This document shows, one piece after another, positions 17,657-26,043 of a stretch of 64,000 bases of DNA. The stretch is taken from positions 1 through 64,000 of the forward strand of contig CAZIVO010000002.1 of assembly GCA_964542765.1 (NCBI GenBank). Direction: 5' to 3'. The first letter of the stretch is position 1; every line of letters begins with the position of its first letter. Source of the DNA: CAZIVO01 sp964542765. Lineage in GTDB: Bacteria; Planctomycetota; UBA1135; UBA2386. Position numbers and translations under genes: made by a program. The notes beneath the pieces are model-generated. The model saw only the letters and a program-made list of their open reading frames with translations, was not told the DNA's origin and did no database searches.

Positions 17657-17962
17657 ATTAATCCCGTCTTCGTAGGCATCTCGTTAGGACTGCTGGCCCT
17701 GTTTGTCTTCGTGGGCATTTTCATGCCCGGGCCGGTCAGGACCGGTACCGTCGTCGTTGTTCTGTTCGGACTCATGTGTTTTTGTACGTTCGGGTTCTTT
17801 GCGACCTATGAGCCGGTCGAGGAGACCGCGAGCATTTTTTGGAGTCCAATCGTCTGGCGCATCATCTACGCCGTCGTCGGAATCCAGAGTCTGGCCGCGC
17901 TGCTGTGGCTGTGGTGGCGAAAAAAGTCGGCTGGAGCAGCGGCACCACCCGCAGATCGCTGA
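17657..17962 (+). CDS. Small membrane protein, probable ATT start, 101 aa
   Basis: The hydrophobic stretch from 17663 (VFVGISLGLLALFVFVGIF) is contiguous with the rest of the protein, so a start at the later GTG 17711 would cut off the first membrane helix. Two more helices follow (VVVVLFGLMCFCTFGFF and IIYAVVGIQSLAALLWLWW), ending in a basic and Ala/Pro-rich tail. ATT 17657 has a strong ribosome site. The alternative is a one-base indel joining ATG 17619 in another frame. No family is recognised. Confidence 0.5.
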   Translation: MNPVFVGISLGLLALFVFVGIFMPGPVRTGTVVVVLFGLMCFCTFGFFATYEPVEETASIFWSPIVWRIIYAVVGIQSLAALLWLWWRKKSAGAAAPPADR

Positions 17963-17979
17963 CTTCTTTCTCCCGGTAG

Positions 17980-18000
17980 CCCGGGGAGATCTCTCCCGGG
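17980..18000. terminator. Possible hairpin after the small membrane protein
   Basis: CCCGGG at 17980-17985 can pair with CCCGGG at 17995-18000 around a short AG/CT-rich loop. It lies 18 bases after the stop at 17962. There is no U-run after it, so it may be a rho-independent terminator without a tail or simply a palindrome. Confidence 0.3.
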
Positions 18001-18033
18001 TCCAGTTTCTGGCAAAGCGTCCCACTTCAGCGT

Positions 18034-19353
18034 TTGCCACATGAGGTGTTCCTTCCCTACAATCCCGACTTCTTTCGAGTCCCCTCCCCCCATGCCAAGG
18101 AACTGAACGTGGCCGATGTTCGCTCACTGGAGGCCCTCTCCAGCAATTTGCGTCCCCATATAGAGCGTGCCCTGGAGCAGTCCGGCGGTTTGCTACGGCT
18201 GGCCCCATGCTGGGTCCCGCGATCCTTCCTGCAGCCGGGTCAGCGACTGAAACTCGACCCCAGAGATCTTTACGCTTACGGCCTCGACCGTGGCGGTATC
18301 GATGAGCGGTGGTTCGCATCGACGACCGAGGCGGACAATGCCGGGCGTGAAGATGACGAGGGTCTGAGCTATTGCGTCGCTGATGGCCAGAGGTTCTTGC
18401 TGCGCGACGCTGTCGCCGAATGTGGAGCCGACCTGATCGGCGAGACCATCTGGTCGGAATATGGACGTTGGCCGGTCTTTTCGAAGTTCTTCGACAATAT
18501 GGGGCCGATCCCGCACCACATGCACCAGGGATGGGAGGATGCGAAGTTGGTGGGGCAAGAAGGAAAGCCCGAGGGCTACTACTTTCCGCCGCAGCACAAC
18601 AACGTCGGCAATAACTTTCCTTACACCTTCTTCGGTCTCAACCCGGGCGTGACCAAGGCTCAGGTTCGCGATTGTCTGGCAAAATGGAACGAGGGTGATA
18701 ATGGCATCCTCGATTTGAGCCAGGCTTATCGCTTGAAGGCTGGAACGGGTTGGCTCGTTCCTCCGGGTATTCTGCATGCGCCAGGCTCCCTGTGTACCTA
18801 TGAGCCGCAGTGGGGGAGCGATGTGTTCGGGATGTACCAGAATATCGTCGAGGGCCGTGAGGTACCATGGTCCTTGCTGGTCAAGGATGTTCCGGATGCC
18901 CACAAGCAGGATATCGATTTCATCATCGATCAACTCGACTGGGAGGCGAACGTCGATCCCAATTTCAAGAGCAACCACTACCTCGAACCGGTGCCGGTGA
19001 ATGGCAGCGTCGATGGCTGGGTCGACAACTGGATCGTCTACGGGAGGATCGGCGGCAAGCAGTATGTCAGTGCAAAGGAACTGACGATTGCTCCTGGCAT
19101 GTCTTGCACGGTCCACGACAAGGGGGCCTATGGCCTGGTCGTGGTGCAGGGCGAGGGTCGCATGAATGGTTTGCGCCTCGATTGTCCGAAGATGATTGGT
19201 TTCCACGACCTGACCGAGGACGAGGTCTTCTGCACGGAGGCGGCTGCTATGGCGGGCGTCCAGTTCGAAAACACAGGATCGAGTGAGCCGCTGGTTTGCC
19301 TGCGCTACTTCGGTCCAGAAGTAAACCCTGATGCGCCCGAGATCGGTTCATGA
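18034..19353 (+). CDS. Type I phosphomannose isomerase-like cupin protein, about 439 aa
   Basis: The protein shows the double cupin arrangement of type I phosphomannose isomerase relatives: a metal-binding HHMHQGWEDAK near 164-174, HNNVGNNFPYTFFGLNPG near 190, AGTGWLVPPGILHAPGSL near 240, and a second cupin (APGMSCTVHDKGAYGLVVVQ) near 355. This suggests a sugar or sugar-phosphate isomerase, but the usual PMI lysine and signature are not evident. The start is uncertain: TTG 18034 or GTG 18046, neither with a good ribosome site. It heads a run of co-directed sugar-metabolism genes with short gaps. Confidence 0.75.
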   Translation: MPHEVFLPYNPDFFRVPSPHAKELNVADVRSLEALSSNLRPHIERALEQSGGLLRLAPCWVPRSFLQPGQRLKLDPRDLYAYGLDRGGIDERWFASTTEADNAGREDDEGLSYCVADGQRFLLRDAVAECGADLIGETIWSEYGRWPVFSKFFDNMGPIPHHMHQGWEDAKLVGQEGKPEGYYFPPQHNNVGNNFPYTFFGLNPGVTKAQVRDCLAKWNEGDNGILDLSQAYRLKAGTGWLVPPGILHAPGSLCTYEPQWGSDVFGMYQNIVEGREVPWSLLVKDVPDAHKQDIDFIIDQLDWEANVDPNFKSNHYLEPVPVNGSVDGWVDNWIVYGRIGGKQYVSAKELTIAPGMSCTVHDKGAYGLVVVQGEGRMNGLRLDCPKMIGFHDLTEDEVFCTEAAAMAGVQFENTGSSEPLVCLRYFGPEVNPDAPEIGS

Positions 19354-19404
19354 GAACAGCCATGAGCCAGACTGTGTGCACCCTGAAAAATCCAGGAACC
19401 TGAT

Positions 19405-20445
19405 ATGACTGAACAAAGCAATCTCTTCCCCAAACTTCACAACGCCATGTGGCCAGGTCTCGTCGGCAAGGGCGATGAGGAAGGCCAGGAGCCTCCGATC
19501 AGCCTGGACAAGATGCTCGACATGACTGCCAAGGCGGAGGTCAATGGCGTCAAGTTCGATGGCGTTGATCTGTTCCTCTTCGATCCTCACACGAGCATCG
19601 ATATTTCCGATGATGATCTCAAAGCCCTTGCCGACAAGGTCGGCGCGATGGGTTTCGTGATCGGTTCCGTTGTTGCTCCGGTGTGGGGTCCCACCGGTGG
19701 TGGAGCGGCCATGGGTAGCGAGAGCGACCGCGAAAACTTTCTGGGTCAGGTGCGCAAGGCTTGCGGTATCGCTCAGAAACTGCGGGAAATGGGTGCTCGC
19801 CCGTACGGCATCGTGCGGATCGATTCTGCTTCCGGGGTTGAGGATTGGGCAGAGGATCCCGATGGAAATACCGCGAAGATCGTCGAGACCTTCGGGCAGG
19901 CTTGCGACATTGCTGCCGACCACGGTGAGCGTCTCGCTGCCGAAGGCGAGGTCTGCTGGGGTGGTATGCACAGCTGGCGCAAGATGGTGGATGTCTTCGA
20001 ACGTGTGGATCGCAAGGAAACGCTCGGATTCCAGGCGGACATGTCACATGTCTTGACCTTCTTGCTCGGTCACAATGCGGCTGGCGAGGATCGTCTTCTG
20101 GAAGGCGAGTTCAGTGGCGATCAACTCGATCAAGCTTGGCAGACGGTCAGCGATGCTTTGCGACCATGGACCATGGATGTTCATATCAGCCAGAGCGACG
20201 GCACCGTCCACGGCAGTGGGTCGCATGACGCAACCGGTAAGCATTGCTGTATCGATGATTCCAACGGGAAGCTCGATGTTGTCAAGCACGCGGGCCCGTG
20301 GCTCCAGGATGCTCCCTCGCGCGGAATCCAGCATATCTGCTGGGATGGTTGCATGTTCCCCAATGCGGTCATGACCGAACAGGACACGTGGAACAAGATT
20401 CTTGGCGGGATGATCGGTGTGCGTGACGCGTACGGTTGGTCGTGA
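19405..20445 (+). CDS. Xylose isomerase-like TIM-barrel protein, 346 aa
   Basis: AGGA precedes ATG 19405. The fold follows the AP-endonuclease 2/xylose isomerase pattern, with candidate metal ligands Glu in AAEGEVCWGG near 185, Asp in FQADMSHVL near 212 and His in WTMDVHISQSDG near 257. HHxxG-like sites of true xylose isomerase are absent. A late Cys-rich segment (KHCCIDD) and HICWDGCMFPN near 315 are distinctive. It is likely a cytosolic sugar or polyol isomerase/epimerase acting with the dehydrogenase that follows. The substrate is not inferable. Confidence 0.78.
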   Translation: MTEQSNLFPKLHNAMWPGLVGKGDEEGQEPPISLDKMLDMTAKAEVNGVKFDGVDLFLFDPHTSIDISDDDLKALADKVGAMGFVIGSVVAPVWGPTGGGAAMGSESDRENFLGQVRKACGIAQKLREMGARPYGIVRIDSASGVEDWAEDPDGNTAKIVETFGQACDIAADHGERLAAEGEVCWGGMHSWRKMVDVFERVDRKETLGFQADMSHVLTFLLGHNAAGEDRLLEGEFSGDQLDQAWQTVSDALRPWTMDVHISQSDGTVHGSGSHDATGKHCCIDDSNGKLDVVKHAGPWLQDAPSRGIQHICWDGCMFPNAVMTEQDTWNKILGGMIGVRDAYGWS

Positions 20446-20497
20446 AGTCGCGGCGATTTCGGACGAATGTTGACTCGCTTCAGTGAGGAATGAATCG

Positions 20498-21634
20498 ATG
20501 GCAAAGCCACTGAATATAGGAATGATCGGGTACGGTTTCATGGGCCGCGCTCACTCCAACGCCTACTGCAAGGTTGGCAACTTCTTTGATCTCGAATACC
20601 AACCGGTCTTGAAGGCTGCTTGCGCTCGTGACGAGGAGCGGGCGAAAGCCTTTGCTTCCAACTGGGGTTACGAGTCGGTCGAGACGGACTGGCGCAAGTT
20701 GATCGAGCGCGACGATATTGATGCGATCGATATCTGCACGCCGAACAACTTGCACAAGGAGATCTCTCTCGCTGCGGCGGCCGCCGGAAAGATGATCCTT
20801 TGCGAGAAACCGCTGTCGATGAACACGGATGAGGGCGAGGAGATGTGTCAGGCTGTGGAGTCGGCCGGGGTCGCCAACATGGTCTGGTACAACTACCGCC
20901 GCGTCCCGGCCGTGACCCTCGCCAAGAACCTCATCGATGAGGGGCGCCTGGGCAAGATCTTCCATTACAGGGCCGTTTTCCTGCAGGACTGGACGATCTC
21001 TTCCGAACTCCCGCAGGGTGGCGAGGGACTCTGGCGGCTCGATGCTGCTGCTGCCGGAAGTGGTGTGACGGGCGATCTTCTGGCGCATTGCATCGATACG
21101 GCGCTCTGGCTGAACGGGGGTATCTCCAAGGTCAGCGCCATGACCGAGACCTTCATCACCGAACGCATGCACAACCTCACGGGCGAGGTCCAGAAGGTTG
21201 ATATCGATGATGCCTGCGCCTTCCTGGCTCGCTTCGGCAATGGTTCGCTGGCGACCTTTGAATCGACGCGCTACGCCCGCGGCCACAAGGCCCTCTACAC
21301 CTTCGAGATCAATGGCGAGAATGCCTCGATTGCCTGGGATCTGCACGACCTTCATCGTCTGCAGTATTTCGACCATGGCGATGATTCGATCGTGCGTGGT
21401 TGGCGGTCAGTTCATGTCACCGATGGTGACATGCCCTACATGGACAAGTGGTGGGTGCCGGGTCTGCAGATCGGTTACGAACATAGTTTTGTGCATCAGG
21501 TCGCGGACTTCATCGAAGGCATCACCAAGGGTGAGCCTGCAGGACCTACCTTCCGCGATGCACTGGAAACTCAGAAGGTTTGCGATGCGGTGTTGAAGTC
21601 GGCCACCAATGGCCAGTGGGAAGAGATCAGCTGA
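20498..21634 (+). CDS. Gfo/Idh/MocA family NAD(P)-dependent oxidoreductase, 378 aa
   Basis: The Rossmann loop is IGMIGYGFMGRAHS near residues 7-20, and the family's EKP motif is ILCEKPLS at 101-108. The second-domain active-site histidine lies in GVTGDLLAHCIDTALWL near 198. GAGGA sits 8 bases before ATG 20498. The protein has no export signal. Members oxidise or epimerise sugars, inositols and sugar acids. Lying between two TIM-barrel isomerases, it probably converts a monosaccharide to the keto form used by the next enzyme. Confidence 0.92.
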   Translation: MAKPLNIGMIGYGFMGRAHSNAYCKVGNFFDLEYQPVLKAACARDEERAKAFASNWGYESVETDWRKLIERDDIDAIDICTPNNLHKEISLAAAAAGKMILCEKPLSMNTDEGEEMCQAVESAGVANMVWYNYRRVPAVTLAKNLIDEGRLGKIFHYRAVFLQDWTISSELPQGGEGLWRLDAAAAGSGVTGDLLAHCIDTALWLNGGISKVSAMTETFITERMHNLTGEVQKVDIDDACAFLARFGNGSLATFESTRYARGHKALYTFEINGENASIAWDLHDLHRLQYFDHGDDSIVRGWRSVHVTDGDMPYMDKWWVPGLQIGYEHSFVHQVADFIEGITKGEPAGPTFRDALETQKVCDAVLKSATNGQWEEIS

Positions 21635-21649
21635 ATCGAGGTAACTGAA

Positions 21650-22495
21650 ATGAAGGTTGGAATGAACATGCTCCTGTGGACGACTTCGGTCGGCGAGGAG
21701 CACCATGGGATCTTTGCTGATCTCAAGGCCACCGGTTTCGATGGTGCCGAGATCCCGATCGGTGAAGAGAATCCGGACTACTATCCGGCTCTGGGCAAGA
21801 TCCTCGATGACAACGGGCTTGATCGTACCGCGGTGATGGCGCTCGACGAGGCTCACAACCCGGTCAGTCCCGATCCGGAGATTCGCCAAGCAGCGGTCGA
21901 ACGCCTGGCGTGGGGCGCTGAAATGTGCGCGGCTTTGGGGGCGGATCGGATCGTTGGTCCGATCCACTCGGCCTATCCCGTGTTCACCGGCAAGGGTCCG
22001 ACCGAGGATGAGAAGTCCTGGTGTGTCGATGTCTTGCGCGAGGCTTCCGAGAGATCTGCGGCGCACGGGGTGACCCTGGCGGTCGAGCCTTTGAACCGGT
22101 TCGAGTGTTACATGATGAACACTGCCGAGCAGGCAGCCGAGATCATTCGCCGCATCGATCACCCGAACTGCGTGATGCTCTACGACACCCATCACATGCA
22201 CATCGAGGAGAAGGACATCGTCACCGCCATCTCGGAGACTGCTGACACGATCGGTCACATCCATATCAGCGAGAATGATCGCGGGACTCCTGGCAAGGGT
22301 CAGGTGAACTGGGTTGATAGCTTCTCTTCCCTGAAGAAGTCGGGTTATGACGGCTGGCTGGTGATCGAAGCCTTCTCGCGTCTCGATCCGGAGTTCGCTG
22401 CAATGATCCACATCTGGCGCGATTTCTTCGTCGATCCTGCCGAGGTCTACACGGAGGGTTACGCCTTCATCCAGAGGATGTGGGCCGAGGCCTGA
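21650..22495 (+). CDS. Sugar 3-epimerase/isomerase-like TIM barrel (D-psicose/tagatose epimerase family), 281 aa
   Basis: The metal-binding tetrad of ketose 3-epimerases is visible: Glu in LAVEPLNRFECY near 144, Asp and His in MLYDTHHMHIEE near 180, His in IGHIHISENDRGTPGKG near 203 and a final Glu in WLVIEAF near 240. The Arg of E-N-D-R-G contacts substrate in these enzymes. The length (281 aa) is standard. The start has GAGG upstream and lies 15 bases after the dehydrogenase gene. It should isomerise or epimerise a ketose in the cytoplasm; the natural sugar is unknown. Confidence 0.9.
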   Translation: MKVGMNMLLWTTSVGEEHHGIFADLKATGFDGAEIPIGEENPDYYPALGKILDDNGLDRTAVMALDEAHNPVSPDPEIRQAAVERLAWGAEMCAALGADRIVGPIHSAYPVFTGKGPTEDEKSWCVDVLREASERSAAHGVTLAVEPLNRFECYMMNTAEQAAEIIRRIDHPNCVMLYDTHHMHIEEKDIVTAISETADTIGHIHISENDRGTPGKGQVNWVDSFSSLKKSGYDGWLVIEAFSRLDPEFAAMIHIWRDFFVDPAEVYTEGYAFIQRMWAEA

Positions 22496-22518
22496 CCGGT
22501 CAGGATTGTCGATCACTC

Positions 22519-23925
22519 ATGCATCGATCCATTCCGTTCTGGTTCGCAGCAGTTCTGACGATGGCCTTGCCCGCCCAGGGCGAGAAGCGTCCCAACGTGA
22601 TCCTTTGCATGTCCGACGATCAGGGCTGGGGCGATGTCGGTTACAACGGGCATCCGGTCTTGAAAACGCCGTGTCTGGATGCCATGGCTGCTTCGGGTTT
22701 GCGGTTTGACCGGTTTTATGCTGCAGCACCGGTATGTTCGCCAACACGTGGGAGTGTGCTCACCGGCCGTCACCCCAATCGATTCGGATGCTTTGCCTGG
22801 GGCCACACGCTGCGACCGCAAGAGCGGACGCTGGCCGAGGAGTTGCGGGATGCTGGCTATACGACCGGTCACTTCGGCAAGTGGCATCTCGGTTCCGTGC
22901 GTGCAGGCGGCCTCAATTCTCCCGGCGAGAGCGGTTTCGATGAATGGGTGTCGAGCCCTAATTTTTATGAAAACAGTCCGCAGTTCAGTCGTAACGGTGA
23001 GGCGATCTCGACCGATGGTGAGAGTTCACGAGTCACCGTTGATGTGGCACTGGATTTCATCAACAGGGCCGCTGCGAAGGACAAGCCTTTCCTGGCGGTG
23101 ATCTGGTTCGGCAATCCCCACACGCCGCACCAGGCCCTGCCCGAGGTGAGGGAACCCTACGCTGACCAGCCGGCGAAGGCCGCTCACTATTATGGCGAGA
23201 TCACGGGGATCGACCGGGCCATGGCTCACCTGCGTACTCAGCTTCGAGAGCTGGACATCGCTGAGCACACTCTCGTGTGGTACACGAGCGATAATGGTTC
23301 GCGCAAGCCGGGATCGACAGGGGGTTTGCGTGGCAGCAAAGGCACCCTGTGGGAGGGTGGTATCCGTGTGCCTGCGATCATCGAGTGGCCCTCGCGCGTG
23401 TCTTCACCGCGCGTTACCACGATCCCATGTGGCACCGTCGATATCTATCCGACGGTGCTGAGAGCTTGTGGCGTGACGGCGCAGGGTCCGGAGATGCCGA
23501 TGGATGGGATCGACCTGATGGGCTTGATCGACGGAGAGATGACCGAGCGCGACAAGCCGATGGGTTTCTGGGTGTATCCGGCCCGAGGCCGTCGGATGCG
23601 CAGCGCCGAGATCATCACGGCCCTCGCTGCCGGGCAAGCCAGTGGCGAGGCATCTGCAACGGCTGAGCCCGAAGTTCCCGAGAAGCCCCGCGCTTCTGGT
23701 TTTCCCGGGCATGCGGCCTGGACCGAAGGCAGCTACAAACTGCACAGGATTCCGGCCAAGAAAGGCGATCACAGCTACGCACTTTTCGATCTGGAGAACG
23801 ACCCCAAGGAGAGTCGTGATCTGGCGTTGGAGCAGCCACAGAGGGTCAAAAAGATGAGGGCGGCCCTCGCTCGCTGGCAGAAATCGGTGACTCGCAGTCT
23901 CGAAGGCGCGGACTACCGGAGGTAG
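22519..23925 (+). CDS. Exported type I sulfatase, 468 aa
   Basis: A signal peptide is followed by KRPNVILCMSDDQGWGDVGYNG with the metal DD pair. The formylglycine site is CSPTRGSVLTGRHPNRFG, an ideal C-x-P-x-R. GHFGKWHLGS and YTSDNGSRKPGSTGGLRGSKGT give the remaining ligands. It is a different subfamily from the sulfatase at 14.3 kb, so the two probably act on different linkages. It follows the sugar epimerase by 23 bases and is likely cotranscribed with it, tying sulfate removal to sugar use. Confidence 0.93.
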   Translation: MHRSIPFWFAAVLTMALPAQGEKRPNVILCMSDDQGWGDVGYNGHPVLKTPCLDAMAASGLRFDRFYAAAPVCSPTRGSVLTGRHPNRFGCFAWGHTLRPQERTLAEELRDAGYTTGHFGKWHLGSVRAGGLNSPGESGFDEWVSSPNFYENSPQFSRNGEAISTDGESSRVTVDVALDFINRAAAKDKPFLAVIWFGNPHTPHQALPEVREPYADQPAKAAHYYGEITGIDRAMAHLRTQLRELDIAEHTLVWYTSDNGSRKPGSTGGLRGSKGTLWEGGIRVPAIIEWPSRVSSPRVTTIPCGTVDIYPTVLRACGVTAQGPEMPMDGIDLMGLIDGEMTERDKPMGFWVYPARGRRMRSAEIITALAAGQASGEASATAEPEVPEKPRASGFPGHAAWTEGSYKLHRIPAKKGDHSYALFDLENDPKESRDLALEQPQRVKKMRAALARWQKSVTRSLEGADYRR

Positions 23926-23956
23926 CTCCGTCTGCGGCCTGCTACATTGGTTCGAA

Positions 23957-25414
23957 ATGAGAGCGTACGCATATCTCTTCATCCTCTCGGTATTTCTTCT
24001 GCACGCCTCGCCGGTGGCGCAGGACACAGAGAAGATCCTTCGGGTAGGCATCATCGGTCTGGACACATCGCACGTTGTCGCTTTCACGCGGGTCATGAAC
24101 GATCCTGCGGCCGAAGGTTCATTGGCACGCGTTCAGGTCACCCATGCCTTCCCTGGTGGTAGCCCGGACATCGCCGCGAGCCGTGACCGTATCGAAGGTT
24201 TCACCGCACGCTTGGCCGAGATGGGAGTCGAGATCGTCGAGTCGATTCCTTCCCTTCTGGAGAAGGTCGATGCGGTGATGCTCGAGAGCGTCGATGGCCG
24301 CCCTCATCTCCGTCAGTTGCGGCCGGTGTTGGCAGCCAGAAAACCGGTCTTCATCGACAAGCCCATGGCCGGATCGCTTCAGGATTGCCTCGAGATCCAT
24401 CGATTGGCGAAGGAGCAAGGCGTCCCATGTTTCACGAGTTCGTCGCTACGCTTTGGCCCTGGCATCCTGGCGATGCGAGAAAAAGTCGGCAAGGTTCTCG
24501 GTTGCGATGCCTTCGGACCATGCACGATCGAAGAACACCACCCTGACCTTTACTGGTACGGAATCCATGGCGTCGAGATCCTCTTCACGATCATGGGGTC
24601 AGGTTGCGTTTCGGTTCGTCGCACCCAGACGGCCGGTCACGAGCAGGTCACGGGAGCCTGGGAAGATGGCCGGATCGGGACCTTTCGGGGGTTGCGTGAG
24701 GGCAAGAAGGGTTACGGGGCGATGGTGTTCGGAACCAAGGGGATCGAGAGGAGTGGACCGCATACGGGCTACCAGCCTCTGGTTACTGAGATCGCGAAGT
24801 TCTTCGTGACTGGCCGCGCCCCGGTCCCGCTGGAGGAGTCCCTCGAAATCTATGCCTTCATGGAAGCGGCCGATGAGAGCAAGCGTCAAGGAGGTCGGCC
24901 CGTCACCATCGCCAGTGTGATCGAGAAGGCGCGCATCGCTCCGGCCAAACGAGCGCTCGCTGCCTACCGCGCGAACTGGCAAGGCATCGAGACGGCGACG
25001 CTTCGGATCGAGGACAAGTGGTTTACCGATGTGATCCCTCCAGGTGGCGGGCTTTACACTTTCGAATCTCGCTTACGAGGCGATGGGGTCAGCTGGAAAC
25101 TCGACAAGAAGCATGATCATGGTCCCAAGCCGAAGGGTGGTGAGGGAAGCAAAGGCTTGGACGAAGGGCGCGGACTCTTCGTCGATAGTCTCAAGCAGCT
25201 GGATGCTGCTGGTTTATTCGACTTGCCGGCGAAGCCGGGAAAGATCGATCCCTCCGGCACGATCTATTTTGCGGGTCATACCTATACCCTCAGCTTGCGA
25301 TTGGAGGGGGCACCCGGGCTTTTTGAATCTCAGTGGAAGCTCGTGCCGGGTGCCGGCAGCAAGCAACTCAACACGTTGCTCCGGCGATTCTTCGATCGCG
25401 AGCGGTGGCGATGA
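23957..25414 (+). CDS. Sec-exported Gfo/Idh/MocA-like protein with extra C-terminal domain, 485 aa
   Basis: The signal sequence MRAYAYLFILSVFLLHASPVAQ precedes a Rossmann start of the form LRVGIIGLDTSHVVAF, without a classic GxGxxG. The EKP position reads FIDKPMAGS near 133. Catalytic-domain blocks (EEHHPDLYWYGIHGVEILF) are present around 190-215. From about residue 345 a further 140 residues (IEDKWFTDVIPPGGGLYTF ... FDRERWR) form an additional domain I do not recognise. Export of a nucleotide-dependent fold by a Sec-like signal is unusual. It may bind cofactor tightly, or be a sugar-binding relative. It follows the sulfatase by 31 bases. Confidence 0.8.
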   Translation: MRAYAYLFILSVFLLHASPVAQDTEKILRVGIIGLDTSHVVAFTRVMNDPAAEGSLARVQVTHAFPGGSPDIAASRDRIEGFTARLAEMGVEIVESIPSLLEKVDAVMLESVDGRPHLRQLRPVLAARKPVFIDKPMAGSLQDCLEIHRLAKEQGVPCFTSSSLRFGPGILAMREKVGKVLGCDAFGPCTIEEHHPDLYWYGIHGVEILFTIMGSGCVSVRRTQTAGHEQVTGAWEDGRIGTFRGLREGKKGYGAMVFGTKGIERSGPHTGYQPLVTEIAKFFVTGRAPVPLEESLEIYAFMEAADESKRQGGRPVTIASVIEKARIAPAKRALAAYRANWQGIETATLRIEDKWFTDVIPPGGGLYTFESRLRGDGVSWKLDKKHDHGPKPKGGEGSKGLDEGRGLFVDSLKQLDAAGLFDLPAKPGKIDPSGTIYFAGHTYTLSLRLEGAPGLFESQWKLVPGAGSKQLNTLLRRFFDRERWR

Positions 25415-25459
25415 GTCTCGGCTGACTCGCGCAGAGCTGTGACCATCTTGCGGTCGCTG

Positions 25460-26029
25460 TCACTGCTCTTCGGCGACTTCCTTCGAAGGGTCGGGGATCA
25501 GGCCGGCGGCTTCCAGGCCTCGCAGGATTCGCTGTAGAGAGCCCGATTCGGTCTCGGTGTCCGTTTGAACCACGACATCGGCTTGTTCGGGGATCTCGTA
25601 CGGATCCGAGACGCCGGTGAAATTCTCGATTTCGCCGGCCAGGGCCTGCTTGTAGAGGCCTTTGACATCGCGTTCTACCAGGGATTCCAGCGAGGCTTTG
25701 CACCAGATTTCGATGAACTTCCCGGGTCCGGCAGCTTCACGCATTTCTTGACGCAATGCTCGGTAGGGCGAGATGGTTGCCGTGATCGCAACGACCCCAT
25801 TGCGTGCGAGTAACTGGGCGACGAAGCCGACACGACGGATATTCGTATCCCGGTCCTCCTTGCTGAAGCCGAGATCCCGGCAGAGTCCCTGACGGATCTC
25901 GTCACCATCGAGGACCTCGACGCGGCAGCCTCGCGTCTTGAGGATGGGTTCGAGGAGGCGGGCGAGGGTGGTCTTCCCGGCGCCGGAGAGGCCGGTGAAC
26001 CACAATACGAATCCCTTGTGTTTGGTCAC
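25460..26029 (-). CDS. cysC: Adenylyl-sulfate kinase
   Basis: The protein phosphorylates APS to PAPS. The ATP P-loop is WFTGLSGAGKTTLARLL, residues 10-26. Further markers are LDGDEIRQGLCRDLGFS, where the D-G-D-x-x-R binds APS, and ATISPYRALRQEMREA. The length of 189 aa is normal for the stand-alone enzyme. The start codon is GTG 26029, 14 bases after the sat stop, so the two form an operon. No PAPS reductase or sulfite reductase gene is nearby, so sulfation rather than assimilation may be the purpose. Confidence 0.95.
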   Translation of the reverse strand: MTKHKGFVLWFTGLSGAGKTTLARLLEPILKTRGCRVEVLDGDEIRQGLCRDLGFSKEDRDTNIRRVGFVAQLLARNGVVAITATISPYRALRQEMREAAGPGKFIEIWCKASLESLVERDVKGLYKQALAGEIENFTGVSDPYEIPEQADVVVQTDTETESGSLQRILRGLEAAGLIPDPSKEVAEEQ

Positions 26030-26043
26030 GATGTTGATGTCTT

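Noticed and set aside
17619..17675. An 18-residue leader peptide
   Set aside because: It overlaps the ribosome site of the next gene but shows no attenuator structure; more likely a frame error or chance.
18034..19353. True phosphomannose isomerase (manA)
   Set aside because: The cupin metal motifs fit but the standard PMI signature was not recognised, so only PMI-like is claimed.
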